Positions 18,334 through 28,002 of a DNA stretch of 64,000 nucleotides are shown here, piece by piece. How positions within the stretch are numbered: position 1 is the stretch's first letter; each line of letters opens with the position of its first letter. The notes under the pieces are model-generated. The model searched no databases, was not told the DNA's origin, and saw nothing but the letters and a program-made list of their open reading frames with translations. A program made the translations under genes and the position numbers. Origin of the DNA: Photorhabdus namnaonensis (lineage in GTDB: Bacteria; Pseudomonadota; Gammaproteobacteria; Enterobacterales; Enterobacteriaceae); contig NZ_LOIC01000018.1 in NCBI RefSeq assembly GCF_001684335.1, positions 332,726-396,725 of the forward strand. Reading direction: 5' to 3'.

Positions 18334-19521
18334 ATGAACCCACTGACAGCTATCGGCAAAGGTGTCTCCTCCCTCCCAACGTCGTCTCCCGCAGAGGCAG
18401 ACGCCGATTTGCAACGCCGTTTCGAGCAAGCTATCACCTCTCACACCGCCAACACGCGCCAATCAACCACACGGCGAACGGAACAGCAGTTAGCTAATAC
18501 GACGGCAAACAATAAAACAGCGGATCAACACGCCACATATGATTCAGATGAGGAGCACCCCACATCCGTCCTCCCTCAACCGGCAATTCTGGCAATTGAT
18601 GATCCACGCAGACAAGCCCTGCCATTGTCAGATCATGACATACCGACGTTGCCTCAAAATCAGAAAAAAAGCTTATCAGCTTCGGTTCATCACCTTAGTG
18701 AGATCGCTAACGAAATAAAGGCGTCTCTGTCAGCGCCTGGAATCCCAGCACGTCAGCCAAACCTGAACGTCTTGTCTGATTCTGGCCTGAAACCAGTTGA
18801 TATCACTGTGACTGCTTATCCTGACACTGCCGCTATTCCTGTACTGCAAGACGCAAACGATGAACTGGCATATCATGCAGTGATGCAGACAACATCGGGC
18901 CGATCCCTATCTCAGCCAGACACACCACACAGTGTCACTTCTCACCAACAGACAGATCCGACTTTACCTATACCACCTGCTCGCTATTCCAACGAAAACA
19001 TCATCACGGAAAAAAAAGCGTTGGATGAAATCGAGACCTACCATTTGTTGGCATCAAAGCCAAAAGAGTCTGACTCTCAATCCTCTTACTCTGGCGGATC
19101 AGATGGGAAAACCCCTTTCTTGCCGCAAACACCACTTCTGCCAGGGGAACGCATCCTCGCCACGATGCAAGCAACTTCAACCATATCTCCCCTTTTGGAA
19201 GCATTGATCGACAAACTGAGTGTGGAGATCAGTATCGAACTCACACAACAACAGCGTCCGGCAACATTACATTTGACACTTCCTAGCCTGGGGGCGCTTG
19301 AGATCCAACTCACTAATGAGCATGGCAAACTTCAAATAGAGATTTTGGCGAATCCCGCAGCTCAACAACTCCTGAAACAGGCACGTTTTGAACTGATTGA
19401 ACGTTTACAACTTCTTTACCCAACACAAACTGTTGAACTCTCCCTTCCGCCTCAAACGGATAGTGAACACGGATCGCGTCAACGTCGCAGCGTATATGAA
19501 GAATGGAAAAAAGATGCATGA
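18334..19521 (+). CDS. yscP: YscP/SctP, needle-length and substrate-switch protein
   Basis: The molecular ruler that sets needle length and then switches YscU from early to later substrates. About 395 residues, with a long low-complexity, proline-, serine- and threonine-rich middle (residues about 20-270) that serves as the ruler. The folded C-terminal T3S4 domain contains RPATLHLTLPSLGALEIQL and a basic end. I start at the ATG at 18334, which has an AGAAGAG site; an in-frame TTG at 18304 inside yscO is less likely. The low-complexity part is longer than the folded part, so homology searches would hit mainly the C-terminus. Confidence 0.9.
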   Translation: MNPLTAIGKGVSSLPTSSPAEADADLQRRFEQAITSHTANTRQSTTRRTEQQLANTTANNKTADQHATYDSDEEHPTSVLPQPAILAIDDPRRQALPLSDHDIPTLPQNQKKSLSASVHHLSEIANEIKASLSAPGIPARQPNLNVLSDSGLKPVDITVTAYPDTAAIPVLQDANDELAYHAVMQTTSGRSLSQPDTPHSVTSHQQTDPTLPIPPARYSNENIITEKKALDEIETYHLLASKPKESDSQSSYSGGSDGKTPFLPQTPLLPGERILATMQATSTISPLLEALIDKLSVEISIELTQQQRPATLHLTLPSLGALEIQLTNEHGKLQIEILANPAAQQLLKQARFELIERLQLLYPTQTVELSLPPQTDSEHGSRQRRSVYEEWKKDA

Positions 19522-20447
19522 ATGACCTAACCCTATCCAAAGTTTCATTAAAAGAATTAACGCTGCATCAGACCCTGAATCGCCACCAGCAACAATTTAG
19601 TTGGGATAATAACCATCTCTCGCTGGATGTGGCCGCCCCTCCCCAGACGTTGGACAAGGTACTGATCGCCCATTGGCAGGGACAAACTTTTTCCTTTTAC
19701 TGCCATGCCGCGGAACTAGCATTGTGGCTCGCTCCTGATCTACAACAAGCGGATCTCACCTCGCTCCCTCAAGATCTGCTGCTGGCGCTGCTGGAATATC
19801 AGAGCAAAGTGCTACCCACGCTGTCATGGTCAGCACTGCGTACCACGTCAGAACGCCCTTTGTCAGCTTGCTTGCAACTACGTCTTGAACGGCCGGGGGC
19901 CACATTGCCGCTCTGGTTACCAGAGCCATCCCCTTTAATTGCTATATTGCCAGAACGTCAACCTGCCGAGCGCCTGTCTATTCCATTACGACTTTCTCTG
20001 CAATGGGGAACAATAACCCTGACTTTAGATGCGTTTCGCACCCTGGAATCAGGGGATGTGCTGCTACTGCCCCTACAGCAACAACCAGACGCCCCTTTAT
20101 TAGCGTATCTAGAAGGACGCCCTTGGGCCTACTTTAAATCCCATGACCATAAACTGGAGTTAATCACTATGCACACCCCCTCCTCTGACAATTCTGACGA
20201 CACTCTGCCAGTAACGGACTTAAACGACCTGGAAGTTCATGTTAGTTTCGAAGTGGGTCGTCAGACCTTGGATCTACAGACGCTCACCAGCCTGCAACCC
20301 GGTTCATTACTCGATCTTGGCGTTCCCTCAGACGGTGTAGTACGTATTCTTGTCAATCAGAAATACCTGGGTTCAGGGCGGTTAGTCGATATTGAGGGGC
20401 GTCTGGGAGTAAGAGTCGAACATCTCTCCGTGGAGAAACAATCATGA
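19518..20447 (+). CDS. yscQ: YscQ/SctQ, cytoplasmic ring (sorting platform) protein
   Basis: YscQ forms the cytoplasmic pods that dock chaperone-substrate pairs, with YscK and YscL. About 310 residues, near PscQ (309). The C-terminal SpoA domain (residues about 225-305) includes VHVSFEVGRQTLDLQTLTSLQPGS in parts and IVDIEGRLGVRV-like ending VDIEGRLGVRVEHL. In this family an internal start gives a second, C-terminal product; ATG 20169, before MHTPSSD, is a candidate here. The ATG at 19518 overlaps the yscP stop (ATGA), and the frame also has an earlier start at 19503. Confidence 0.92.
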   Translation: MNDLTLSKVSLKELTLHQTLNRHQQQFSWDNNHLSLDVAAPPQTLDKVLIAHWQGQTFSFYCHAAELALWLAPDLQQADLTSLPQDLLLALLEYQSKVLPTLSWSALRTTSERPLSACLQLRLERPGATLPLWLPEPSPLIAILPERQPAERLSIPLRLSLQWGTITLTLDAFRTLESGDVLLLPLQQQPDAPLLAYLEGRPWAYFKSHDHKLELITMHTPSSDNSDDTLPVTDLNDLEVHVSFEVGRQTLDLQTLTSLQPGSLLDLGVPSDGVVRILVNQKYLGSGRLVDIEGRLGVRVEHLSVEKQS

Positions 20448-21097
20448 TCCAGTTACCAAACGAATTGGATCTCATCATCGGTCTGGCTTTGCTGGCTTTG
20501 CTTCCCTTTATCGCGGTGATGGCGACCTCTTTCCTCAAACTGGCTGTGGTATTTTCCTTACTGCGCAACGCGTTGGGCGTACAGCAGATCCCACCTAACA
20601 TGGCAATGTACGGATTGGCGATTATCCTCACTATCTATGTGATGGCTCCGGTGGGTTTCGCCACTCAAGATTACCTGCGTCAAAATGAAGTTTCATTCAG
20701 CAACTCACAATCAGTAAAGAAATTTGTGGAAGAGGGCCTGACGCCTTACCGAAACTTTCTTAAACAGCATATCAAGCCCAGTGAACGCACTTTTTTTATC
20801 GACAGTACCCGACAAATTTGGCCAAGCCAGTATGCAGACCGGCTAGAACCAGACAGCCTGTTGATACTGTTACCCGCCTTTACCGTCAGTGAATTAACCC
20901 GAGCTTTTGAAATCGGGTTTCTGCTTTATCTGCCGTTCATTGCAATCGATCTCATTATTTCTAACATTCTACTCGCAATGGGGATGATGATGGTTTCGCC
21001 AATGACTATCTCTCTTCCTTTCAAGTTACTGTTATTTGTCCTGCTTGATGGCTGGACACGCCTGACACACGGCCTTGTTATCAGTTACGGAGATTGA
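20444..21097 (+). CDS. yscR: YscR/SctR, export apparatus membrane protein
   Basis: One of the R5S4T1 complex subunits forming the export pore. 217 residues with four transmembrane segments. The family blocks VMATSFLKLAVVFSLLRNALG, QQIPPNMAMYGLAIILT and LPAFTVSELTRAFEIGFLLYLPF are all present (residues about 25-55, 42-70 and 145-175). It starts in the ATGA overlapping the yscQ stop. This is among the best conserved T3SS and flagellar (FliP) proteins, so the call is firm. Confidence 0.97.
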   Translation: MIQLPNELDLIIGLALLALLPFIAVMATSFLKLAVVFSLLRNALGVQQIPPNMAMYGLAIILTIYVMAPVGFATQDYLRQNEVSFSNSQSVKKFVEEGLTPYRNFLKQHIKPSERTFFIDSTRQIWPSQYADRLEPDSLLILLPAFTVSELTRAFEIGFLLYLPFIAIDLIISNILLAMGMMMVSPMTISLPFKLLLFVLLDGWTRLTHGLVISYGD

Positions 21098-21099
21098 AT

Positions 21100-21366
21100 A
21101 TGAGTAATGCCGATATTTTGCATTTCACCAGCCAATCGCTCTGGTTAGTGTTAATCCTTTCCCTGCCTCCGGTACTCATGGCTGCGGCAGTGGGGACATT
21201 AGTCTCGCTAATCCAAGCACTCACCCAAATACAAGAACAAACATTGGGTTTTGTGATTAAATTAATCGCAGTCGTTATTACCTTGTTCGCGACAGCAACC
21301 TGGCTTGGCAACGAACTTTATAGCTTTGCCAACATGACCTTTCTTAAGGTGCCGCTGATCAAATGA
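21100..21366 (+). CDS. yscS: YscS/SctS, export apparatus membrane protein
   Basis: An 88-residue protein with two transmembrane helices, like YscS and FliQ. It contains LVLILSLPPVLMAAAVGTLVSLIQALTQIQEQTLGF in sections, including the conserved turn LIQALTQIQEQT. The ATG at 21100 is preferred, with GGAG about 8 bases upstream; a TTG two codons before would lengthen it to 90. It overlaps yscT by four bases. It forms part of the helical R-S-T pore. Confidence 0.95.
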   Translation: MSNADILHFTSQSLWLVLILSLPPVLMAAAVGTLVSLIQALTQIQEQTLGFVIKLIAVVITLFATATWLGNELYSFANMTFLKVPLIK

Positions 21367-22151
21367 CCTTACCAGAGCTCCAGCAGCAAATGCTGGCTTA
21401 TACCCTGCTATTACCGCGCATCATGAGCTGCTTTGTGATATTCCCTGTGCTCAGCAAACAGATGCTAGGTGGTGGGTTAATCCGCAACGGCGTGGCTTGT
21501 TCACTGGCCCTCTATGCTTACCCAACTGTAGCCGGTAACCCACTGCCCACATTAGGTAGCCTGGAGTTGACGCTGTTGCTCGGTAAAGAAGTCCTGCTTG
21601 GTTTGCTCATTGGCTTTATCGCTTCTATTCCATTTTGGGCGATGGAAGCCACCGGTTTTATTATAGATAACCAACGGGGAGCGACAATGGCGTCAGTGCT
21701 TAACCCTTCCTTGGGAAGTCAAACCTCACCCACAGGTCTGTTATTAACTCAAACGCTAATCACACTTTTTTTCTCCGGCGGCGCTTTTCTTAGCCTGCTT
21801 GGCGCTCTCTTTCAGAGCTATAACAGTTGGCCGGTGACGCAGTTCTTCCCCAACATTACCAACCAATGGCTCCATTTTTTCTACGGCCAGTTTAGTTATC
21901 TGCTGCAACTCTGCGCCCTGATGGCCGCTCCTCTGTTAATTGCCATGTTTCTGGCTGAGTTCGGGTTAGCACTGATTAGCCGCTTCGCTCCTTCTCTTAA
22001 CGTTTTCGTGTTGGCAATGCCAATCAAAAGCGCAATTGCCAGCCTGCTACTGGTTATCTATATCCAGTTATTGATGCATCACGCCTATGACAAGGTGCTG
22101 TTAATTCTCTCCCCGGTACGCATGTTAATCCCTATTCTGGAGGCGCCATGA
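21363..22151 (+). CDS. yscT: YscT/SctT, export apparatus membrane protein
   Basis: The single-copy FliR-like subunit of the export pore. 262 residues with six hydrophobic segments. The family features FWAMEATGFIIDNQRGATMASVLNPSLGSQTSP (in parts, near residues 92-125) and the C-terminal FVLAMPIKSAIASLLL are visible. Both ends overlap their neighbours as ATGA, so yscR-S-T-U are made as a translationally coupled set. Confidence 0.96.
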   Translation: MTLPELQQQMLAYTLLLPRIMSCFVIFPVLSKQMLGGGLIRNGVACSLALYAYPTVAGNPLPTLGSLELTLLLGKEVLLGLLIGFIASIPFWAMEATGFIIDNQRGATMASVLNPSLGSQTSPTGLLLTQTLITLFFSGGAFLSLLGALFQSYNSWPVTQFFPNITNQWLHFFYGQFSYLLQLCALMAAPLLIAMFLAEFGLALISRFAPSLNVFVLAMPIKSAIASLLLVIYIQLLMHHAYDKVLLILSPVRMLIPILEAP

Positions 22152-23203
22152 GTGGAGAAAAGACTGAAAAGCCTACCCCCAAGAAACTCCGGGATGCCCG
22201 GAAGAAAGGCCAGGTAACTAAAAGTAACGAAGTCGTCTCTACCTCCTTAATCTTGGGGCTAATCGGCATGATGATGGTCATGTCTGAATACTACTTGGAG
22301 CATCTGAGTAAACTGATGCTAATCCCGGCTAATCTGCTAGATAAACCCTTTCCCCAAGCCTTAAACCATGTGGTTGAAAACTTGATGCAGGAGCTGGTCT
22401 ACCTCTGCTTGCCAATTCTGAGCGTTTCCGCTTTGCTATCGCTGGCTTCACACTTCGCCCAATACGGTTTTCTACTGAGTGGACATTCCATCAAACCTGA
22501 TATTAAAAAGATCAATCCTGTTGAAGGCGCTAAAAGAATCTTCTCTATCAAGAGTCTGGTGGAATTCATCAAATCGATACTTAAAGTGGGGTTGCTCTGT
22601 ACCTTAGTCTGGGTGACTTTGGCAGGCAACCTACAAGCGTTACTCTACCTACCAGAGTGTGGGGAGAAATGCATTACCCCTGTACTGGGAATGATGTTAA
22701 CCCAGTTAATGACCGTGTGTGGCATTGGATTTATCGTGATCTCTATCGCTGATTATGCTTTCGAACACTACCAACATATTAAGCAGCTTAGAATGAGCAA
22801 AGACGAGATCAAACGGGAATACAAAGAGAGTGAAGGCAGCCCAGAGATCAAAAGTAAGCGACGTCAATTTCATCAAGAATTACAGTCGAGCAATATGCGT
22901 GCCAGCGTCAAGAACTCATCAGTGATCGTCGCCAACCCAACTCACATTGCGGTGGGTATCCGTTACAAGAAAGGGGAGACGCCATTACCCCTTATCACGC
23001 TCAAGTTCACCGATGCTCAGGCCCTACAGGTTCGACGTATTGCCGAAGAGGAAGGTATTCCGGTGTTACAACGTATTCCTCTGGCACGGGCGCTTTATCA
23101 GGATGGCCTAATCGACCACTATATTCCCGCCGATCTCATCCAAGCTACCGCAGAAGTTTTACGCTGGCTAGAACAGTGGCAAGATCGTGCTCCTGAGTCG
23201 TAA
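22148..23203 (+). CDS. yscU: YscU/SctU, autocleaving export switch protein
   Basis: YscU has four N-terminal transmembrane segments (residues about 30-200) and a cytoplasmic domain that cuts itself at NPTH. This is visible here as N263-P264-T265-H266 in VANPTHIAVGI. Cleavage allows the switch from needle to translocator export under control of YscP. The family start GEKTEKPTPKKLRDARKKGQV (in parts) is also present, and the 351-residue length fits (YscU 354). It is the last gene of the yscN operon. A roughly 750-bp gap follows before exsA. Confidence 0.97.
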   Translation: MSGEKTEKPTPKKLRDARKKGQVTKSNEVVSTSLILGLIGMMMVMSEYYLEHLSKLMLIPANLLDKPFPQALNHVVENLMQELVYLCLPILSVSALLSLASHFAQYGFLLSGHSIKPDIKKINPVEGAKRIFSIKSLVEFIKSILKVGLLCTLVWVTLAGNLQALLYLPECGEKCITPVLGMMLTQLMTVCGIGFIVISIADYAFEHYQHIKQLRMSKDEIKREYKESEGSPEIKSKRRQFHQELQSSNMRASVKNSSVIVANPTHIAVGIRYKKGETPLPLITLKFTDAQALQVRRIAEEEGIPVLQRIPLARALYQDGLIDHYIPADLIQATAEVLRWLEQWQDRAPES

Positions 23204-23957
23204 CCTGTCCCCAAATAGCGTTTTTTAACAGCAAAACTACATATATGACTGAGCATTAGCATTCAAAACACCTCGCCAATGCTCAATATAAACGAAATAT
23301 AATTCAGATTCGTTTCTTAATCATTACGATTAAATTACATAATAACAACAAATTTAATATAAATAAAAATTACTGCCAATAAACCAACATTCCTTAAACA
23401 ATATTATAATAAACAATCCAATTCAGTTCGGTTGATTTTACCTTTTTATCGATTGATCAAATCGTTGAAACCAGATTGAATTTATTATTAAGTAATTTAT
23501 ATTACATATAGTCATTTGGATTTCACTTTGCACTGACTTCTATACCTGTTAATCCGTTAATATTACTCTAGTCATTACAATTATTAACGTATTCTGAACC
23601 ATTAATACATTGCCTGAATAAAAGGAGATAACTATCAATATCAGTCAGGAAAAAAGGCCCAGTTTATGATTAAAAGTGCAGAATTTATCGGCAATGGTTA
23701 TCGTATAAAAATTTGATCGCTTTTTACTCTTCGTTTATAAAACGTGAGAATAATTCGGTATTCGGGCCAAGGAACATAAATGGGCCCACTAGCAAAAATC
23801 ATTTTAATTAAAAGGTGCTATAGTTAACCATCAGGTTAAATACATAAAACTATTCTTGCTGTCTATTTCAGACAGCGAAACCAAAGAAAATATCTATTAA
23901 TAATAATAATGTGATTTGTATTTTTAAGACATACACCAACAGATCCAGGACAATAGA
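23204..23957. other. Gene-poor gap between yscU and exsA
   Basis: About 750 AT-rich bases inside an otherwise tightly packed locus. I see only a weak inverted repeat TGAGCATT/AATGCTCA near 23250-23290 and a 16-codon frame at 23666-23716 (begins MIKSAEFIGN), preceded by AAAAAGG. No ExsA-type box was found here, so the exsA promoter is unassigned. The gap could be the scar of a lost effector/chaperone pair, but no recognisable coding remnant proves it. Confidence 0.45.
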
Positions 23958-24776
23958 ATGAACGGCATCACAACATCAGGGAAGGGAATGGATATCTCAC
24001 TATTCCAACGTAGCATGCCTGCCTTTAACGTTATAGAACATCCTCAGGAAGGGATATATATCCTGCTCGAAGGTGAAATGACATGGCAGGACAGCACCAA
24101 TACCTACGATATCTCCCACAACGAACTGCTTTTTGTTCGTCGTGGCAGTTATGCGACAAAAACGCGTAGTGATACCTGTAAGTTACTCTGGCTGCCTCTG
24201 AGTACCACTTTTCTCCACGGTTTTCTGCAACGTTTTGGTACTCTGCTCAGTGAAGTCGAGCGGCACAATATGCCAACACCCGAATTAATTGCATTTACCC
24301 CATCACCTCTGTTATCTCAAAGTATAAATGGGCTGGTCGATTTACTGGCTCATGATTACCCCACAGCGTTGGGTCAACTTAGAACAGAAGAGTTGCTGTT
24401 GTTACTAGCATTTGGAGAACAAGGTAATTTGCTCATGTCAGTATTACGACAATTGAGCAACCGCCAAGTGGAACGTTTGCAGAGTTTTATGGAAAACCAC
24501 TACCTTAAGGAGTGGAAACTCAGTGAATTCGCTAAAGAATTTGGTATGGGATTAACCACCTTCAAGGAGTTGTTCCGTTCGGTATACGGAATATCGCCAC
24601 GCGCCTGGATCAGTGAACGCCGCATTCTTTATGCACACCAACTACTACTCAACAGTGAGATGAGTATTGTTGATATTTCAATGGAAGCCGGATTCTCCAG
24701 CCAATCTTACTTTACTCAAAGCTATCGAAGACGCTTTGATTGCACCCCCAGTCGGGCCAGGTATGGCAAAGAGTAA
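23958..24776 (+). CDS. exsA: ExsA, AraC-family activator of the T3SS
   Basis: The master transcription activator of Ysc-type T3SS genes (ExsA in Pseudomonas, LcrF/VirF in Yersinia). 272 residues. The N-terminal half is the regulatory domain that binds ExsD. The C-terminal AraC/XylS domain (about 170-270) has two helix-turn-helix units, with LSEFAKEFGMGLTTFKELF and MSIVDISMEAGFSSQSYFTQSYRRRF (in parts). An AGGA site lies about 7 bases before ATG. In Pseudomonas exsA is the fourth gene of exsCEBA and is autoregulated. Here it is separated from exsCEB by about 16 kb and lies alone between yscU and exsD. Confidence 0.95.
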   Translation: MNGITTSGKGMDISLFQRSMPAFNVIEHPQEGIYILLEGEMTWQDSTNTYDISHNELLFVRRGSYATKTRSDTCKLLWLPLSTTFLHGFLQRFGTLLSEVERHNMPTPELIAFTPSPLLSQSINGLVDLLAHDYPTALGQLRTEELLLLLAFGEQGNLLMSVLRQLSNRQVERLQSFMENHYLKEWKLSEFAKEFGMGLTTFKELFRSVYGISPRAWISERRILYAHQLLLNSEMSIVDISMEAGFSSQSYFTQSYRRRFDCTPSRARYGKE

Positions 24777-24785
24777 CGATTGGCT

Positions 24786-24836
24786 AAAATAATCTGACGT
24801 TTTTTACAAGTTAACCATTGGCCCGACAGATAAAAT
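24786..24836 (+). promoter_or_regulatory. ExsA-dependent promoter of exsD-yscB-L
   Basis: AAAA (24786-24789), GAC as the GnC box (24796-24798) and -10 TAAAAT at 24831-24836. The TGnnA box is degenerate (TACAA at 24805-24809), but the distance from it to the -10 is exactly 21 bases, as at lopN, yscN and lcrG. It lies in the 114-bp gap between exsA and exsD. Confidence 0.7.
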
Positions 24837-24890
24837 AAGGCCATTCCTAATTTAATCGACAAGAGTGACTAGCAGCAAGATGAGCATAGC

Positions 24891-25727
24891 ATGAGCCAGC
24901 AAGAACATAATCAGACTCGAACCAGCATGTTTCTCGGCCGCAAGATCTCTGTCATGCAGTCGGGAATTCCACGCCGGGATCAGTTACTCGGAAAATCATC
25001 GGCTATTCAGTATCAAAATAGAGACATTATCAATAACCAACAGTTTATTTTATTGCAACGCCTGCTACCCAGACATCGGCTGGAAAGCTTAATGAAATCT
25101 GTCTGGTTCCGTAGGCGGCTAACCTGCGGGCAAGCTTTGCAACGTAATGACCTACAGCAGCTCATCAGAGCGGCGGCAGAACCGGAACGTGACTGGAATA
25201 AGGTATTGGGCGACCGCATAAACTTGGCTGACAGACATCTTTTACAATACTGGGTATTACAGCCGCTATTTGACTGGTGGCTCCGTTTGTTAGAGCCAGA
25301 GATAGGTTTCTGGTTCACTGAATTTGAGCAGTTACAGATTCAAGAACGGCAATTGCGTGCTAAAACGCATTTTTGGCAGCAGGCGGAAAGTGTCCCATCT
25401 CAATGTCGGGAGCAACATCATCAAGAGGTTATATCTTTGCAAACAGCGCTTAACCAACGCAAGCAACTATTAGAAAAGCTGCTGTTGACAACGGAAACCC
25501 AAGCTCGCGAAGCATGGCCCAACTGGTTTACTGGACTGGATGCACTCCAGACCGGCGGCGACCTGACCGCTTTTACGCCGGTTCCCGAAGCGCTGTCATC
25601 CTGTTGGACGTGGTTAACCGCTTTAGAACATGACAACGAGTCGGCCATTCACTTACAAAAATGGCTTTGTGCCCGTGTTCTGTGTCTGCCACAGGACAGT
25701 TTTTATTGGCAATCGACGACGACCTAA
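24891..25727 (+). CDS. exsD: ExsD, anti-activator of ExsA
   Basis: ExsD binds ExsA and blocks DNA binding until ExsC takes it away. 278 residues, close to Pseudomonas ExsD (276). The sequence is rich in Q, L and R with helical stretches, such as HLLQYWVLQPLFDWWLRLLEPE in parts near residue 115, and a coiled-coil run around 145-205. Its place directly after exsA and before yscB is the same as in Pseudomonas. The ribosome site before the ATG is weak. Sequence alone would be moderate evidence; position and the presence of ExsC and ExsE make it firm. Confidence 0.9.
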   Translation: MSQQEHNQTRTSMFLGRKISVMQSGIPRRDQLLGKSSAIQYQNRDIINNQQFILLQRLLPRHRLESLMKSVWFRRRLTCGQALQRNDLQQLIRAAAEPERDWNKVLGDRINLADRHLLQYWVLQPLFDWWLRLLEPEIGFWFTEFEQLQIQERQLRAKTHFWQQAESVPSQCREQHHQEVISLQTALNQRKQLLEKLLLTTETQAREAWPNWFTGLDALQTGGDLTAFTPVPEALSSCWTWLTALEHDNESAIHLQKWLCARVLCLPQDSFYWQSTTT

Positions 25728-25741
25728 TTATTAGAGGAAAC

Positions 25742-26164
25742 ATGCAAACTCTACTCAATCATTTGGCCAGTCGCTTGGGCCAGAAGCCTTTCGTTTCCGA
25801 TAGACAAGGGCATTACCATTTGCACATTGATAACTACAACCTGTTTCTTCGCCAACAGGGAACCGAACTTGTGTTATCCAGCCCGTTAAGCTGGCGCCAT
25901 AACCCGAAAGATCCGTCATGTACAGAATTACTGAAAACACTATTGCAACAGGTTACACGTTGGGGACGCCACGCTCCCCACGCACTGACCTTGGATGAAT
26001 CAGAGAATCTTATTCTGGAGGCACGCCTTGACCTTGATAGTTTGGATGCTCAAATACTGGAACAGACGCTAACCATGCACGTCGATCTGCTGGAACAAGT
26101 TATGGCTTTATTGTCAGAAACCCAATCTTCCCCTCAATGGAAACAGGTAATATGGCAACCATGA
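25742..26164 (+). CDS. yscB: YscB/PscB, T3SS chaperone
   Basis: A 140-residue class I-type chaperone that in Yersinia pairs with SycN to bind YopN. It starts [17 protein letters not shown], has the beta-rich middle [23 protein letters not shown] (in parts) and a helical end. The ATG at 25742 has a GAGGAAA site; the frame is open further upstream into exsD, but an earlier start lacks such a signal. It overlaps yscC. The small gap to exsD (14 bases) shows they share an operon. Confidence 0.88.
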   Translation: MQTLLNHLASRLGQKPFVSDRQGHYHLHIDNYNLFLRQQGTELVLSSPLSWRHNPKDPSCTELLKTLLQQVTRWGRHAPHALTLDESENLILEARLDLDSLDAQILEQTLTMHVDLLEQVMALLSETQSSPQWKQVIWQP

Positions 26165-28002
26165 AACAGTTCCAACGGCTGTGCCGTTCCCTACTGTTGT
26201 CGTTGAGCATCAGCGGCGTGATGATTCCCTCTGCTTATAGCCAAGATCTGGATTGGTTTCCTACGCCTTATAGCTATTTGGCAAAAGGAGAAAGCTTGCG
26301 GGATGTACTGGTTGATTTCGGCGCTAACTATGAAGCCTCAGTGGTTGTCAGTGATAAAGTGACCGATCAAGTTAACGGCCATTTTGAGCAAAACACTCCT
26401 CAGGAATTCCTGCAACATTTATCCTCTCTCTATAATCTGGTCTGGTATTACGACGGAAGTGTGCTGTATGTATTCAAAAACAGCGAAATACAATCTCGTC
26501 TACTTAAGCTTGAACAAACCAACGCAACGGAACTACAGCAGGCCCTAAAACGTTCAGGTATTTGGGAACCACGCTTTGGCTGGCGTCCTGATCCAGGCAA
26601 CCAACTGGTTTACATATCAGGCCCGCCCCGTTATCTCGAACTGGTTGATCAAACCGCATCTGCGCTGGAACAGCAATCATTGTTGCGTAGCGAAAAAACC
26701 GGCGCCTTGACGGTGGAAATTTTCCCGCTTAAATACGCCTCGGTAGTCGATCGCAAAATTCAATATCGTGATACCAGCATTGAAGCGCCTGGCGTAGCTA
26801 CCATTCTCTCTCGTCTACTCAGCGATACCAATGTGACCGCTGTCACTGGTGAAGCGTCTTCTTCTATGGGAGGAAGTTACTCAAGCCGTGCGGTTGTACA
26901 GGCAGAACCCTCCCTAAACGCCATCATTGTACGGGATAACCCGGAAAGGATGCCCATGTACGCCCATTTGATCAACGTATTGGACAAACCTTCCGCCCGG
27001 ATTGAAGTCGCCCTTTCCATCGTCGACATCGACGCGAACAACCTTTCAGAACTGGGGGTTGACTGGCAAGTCGGTATCAACACCGGGCCTCGCCATATTA
27101 TCGATATCACCACTTCCGCCGGGGGAAAAAATGAGGTCAAAGGAAAAGGGGAAAGCCTCGGTTCAGCCGCGTTAGGTAGTCTGGTTGATCGCCGTGGTCT
27201 GGATTATCTACTCGCCAGAATAACCTTACTAGAGAGTAAAGGAAGCGCTCAGGTGATTTCCCGACCAACGCTTCTAACGCAGGAAAATACGCAAGCGGTC
27301 ATTGACAACAATGAAACCTACTACGTGAAAGTGAAAGGTGAACGGGTTGCTGAACTTAAAAGCCTGACCTATGGCACGATGCTACGCATGATCCCCAGAG
27401 TCATCCAAATAGGAGATTCTGCTGAAATCAGTTTAGACCTGCATATTGAGGATGGTAATCAGAAACCTAATAGCTCAGGCCAGGATGGTATCCCGACTAT
27501 CAGCCGAACCGTTGTCGATACCGTTGCCAGAGTTGGACATGGGCAAAGTCTGCTGATCGGCGGCATCTACCGCGACGAAATGAGTCAAATAACACGTAAA
27601 GTGCCATTTTTAGGCGATATCCCCTATTTGGGCGTCTTGTTTCGCAATACCAGTGAGCAAGTTCGGCGATCAGTACGGCTATTCATTATTGAACCACGTC
27701 TGATTGATAGTGGAATAGCCCATTATCTGGCTCTTGGCAACGGGCAAGATCTACGTCCTGGATTACTGGCGACACAAGATATCTCTAATCATAGCTTATC
27801 GTTGAGTAAAGCTCTGGGGAGTGCGCAATGCCAGCCACTATCCTCGGCCCGTCAAGTACAAGAAACACTACGGCAAGCAGGTAAAAGCTCATTTTTAGAC
27901 TCATGCCGAATGGGTAAAACTTATGGATGGCGAGTCATTGAACAACAATGTTCACTGAAAGAAACCTGGTGTGTTCGTGTGCAAAATAAGGCGAACAGAT
28001 GA
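26152..28002 (+). CDS. yscC: YscC/SctC, outer-membrane secretin
   Basis: The outer-membrane ring of the injectisome. About 616 residues: signal peptide ending SAYSQD, then N0/N1/N3 domains ([19 protein letters not shown]; residues about 60-330), then the secretin beta-barrel domain with [18 protein letters not shown] and [22 protein letters not shown] (in parts), and a C-terminal tail that would bind the pilotin ExsB. Candidate starts are ATG 26152 (AGG 5 bases upstream), 26137 and 26161; the last forms ATGA with the yscB stop. All give the same signal peptide core. Confidence 0.95.
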   Translation: MATMKQFQRLCRSLLLSLSISGVMIPSAYSQDLDWFPTPYSYLAKGESLRDVLVDFGANYEASVVVSDKVTDQVNGHFEQNTPQEFLQHLSSLYNLVWYYDGSVLYVFKNSEIQSRLLKLEQTNATELQQALKRSGIWEPRFGWRPDPGNQLVYISGPPRYLELVDQTASALEQQSLLRSEKTGALTVEIFPLKYASVVDRKIQYRDTSIEAPGVATILSRLLSDTNVTAVTGEASSSMGGSYSSRAVVQAEPSLNAIIVRDNPERMPMYAHLINVLDKPSARIEVALSIVDIDANNLSELGVDWQVGINTGPRHIIDITTSAGGKNEVKGKGESLGSAALGSLVDRRGLDYLLARITLLESKGSAQVISRPTLLTQENTQAVIDNNETYYVKVKGERVAELKSLTYGTMLRMIPRVIQIGDSAEISLDLHIEDGNQKPNSSGQDGIPTISRTVVDTVARVGHGQSLLIGGIYRDEMSQITRKVPFLGDIPYLGVLFRNTSEQVRRSVRLFIIEPRLIDSGIAHYLALGNGQDLRPGLLATQDISNHSLSLSKALGSAQCQPLSSARQVQETLRQAGKSSFLDSCRMGKTYGWRVIEQQCSLKETWCVRVQNKANR

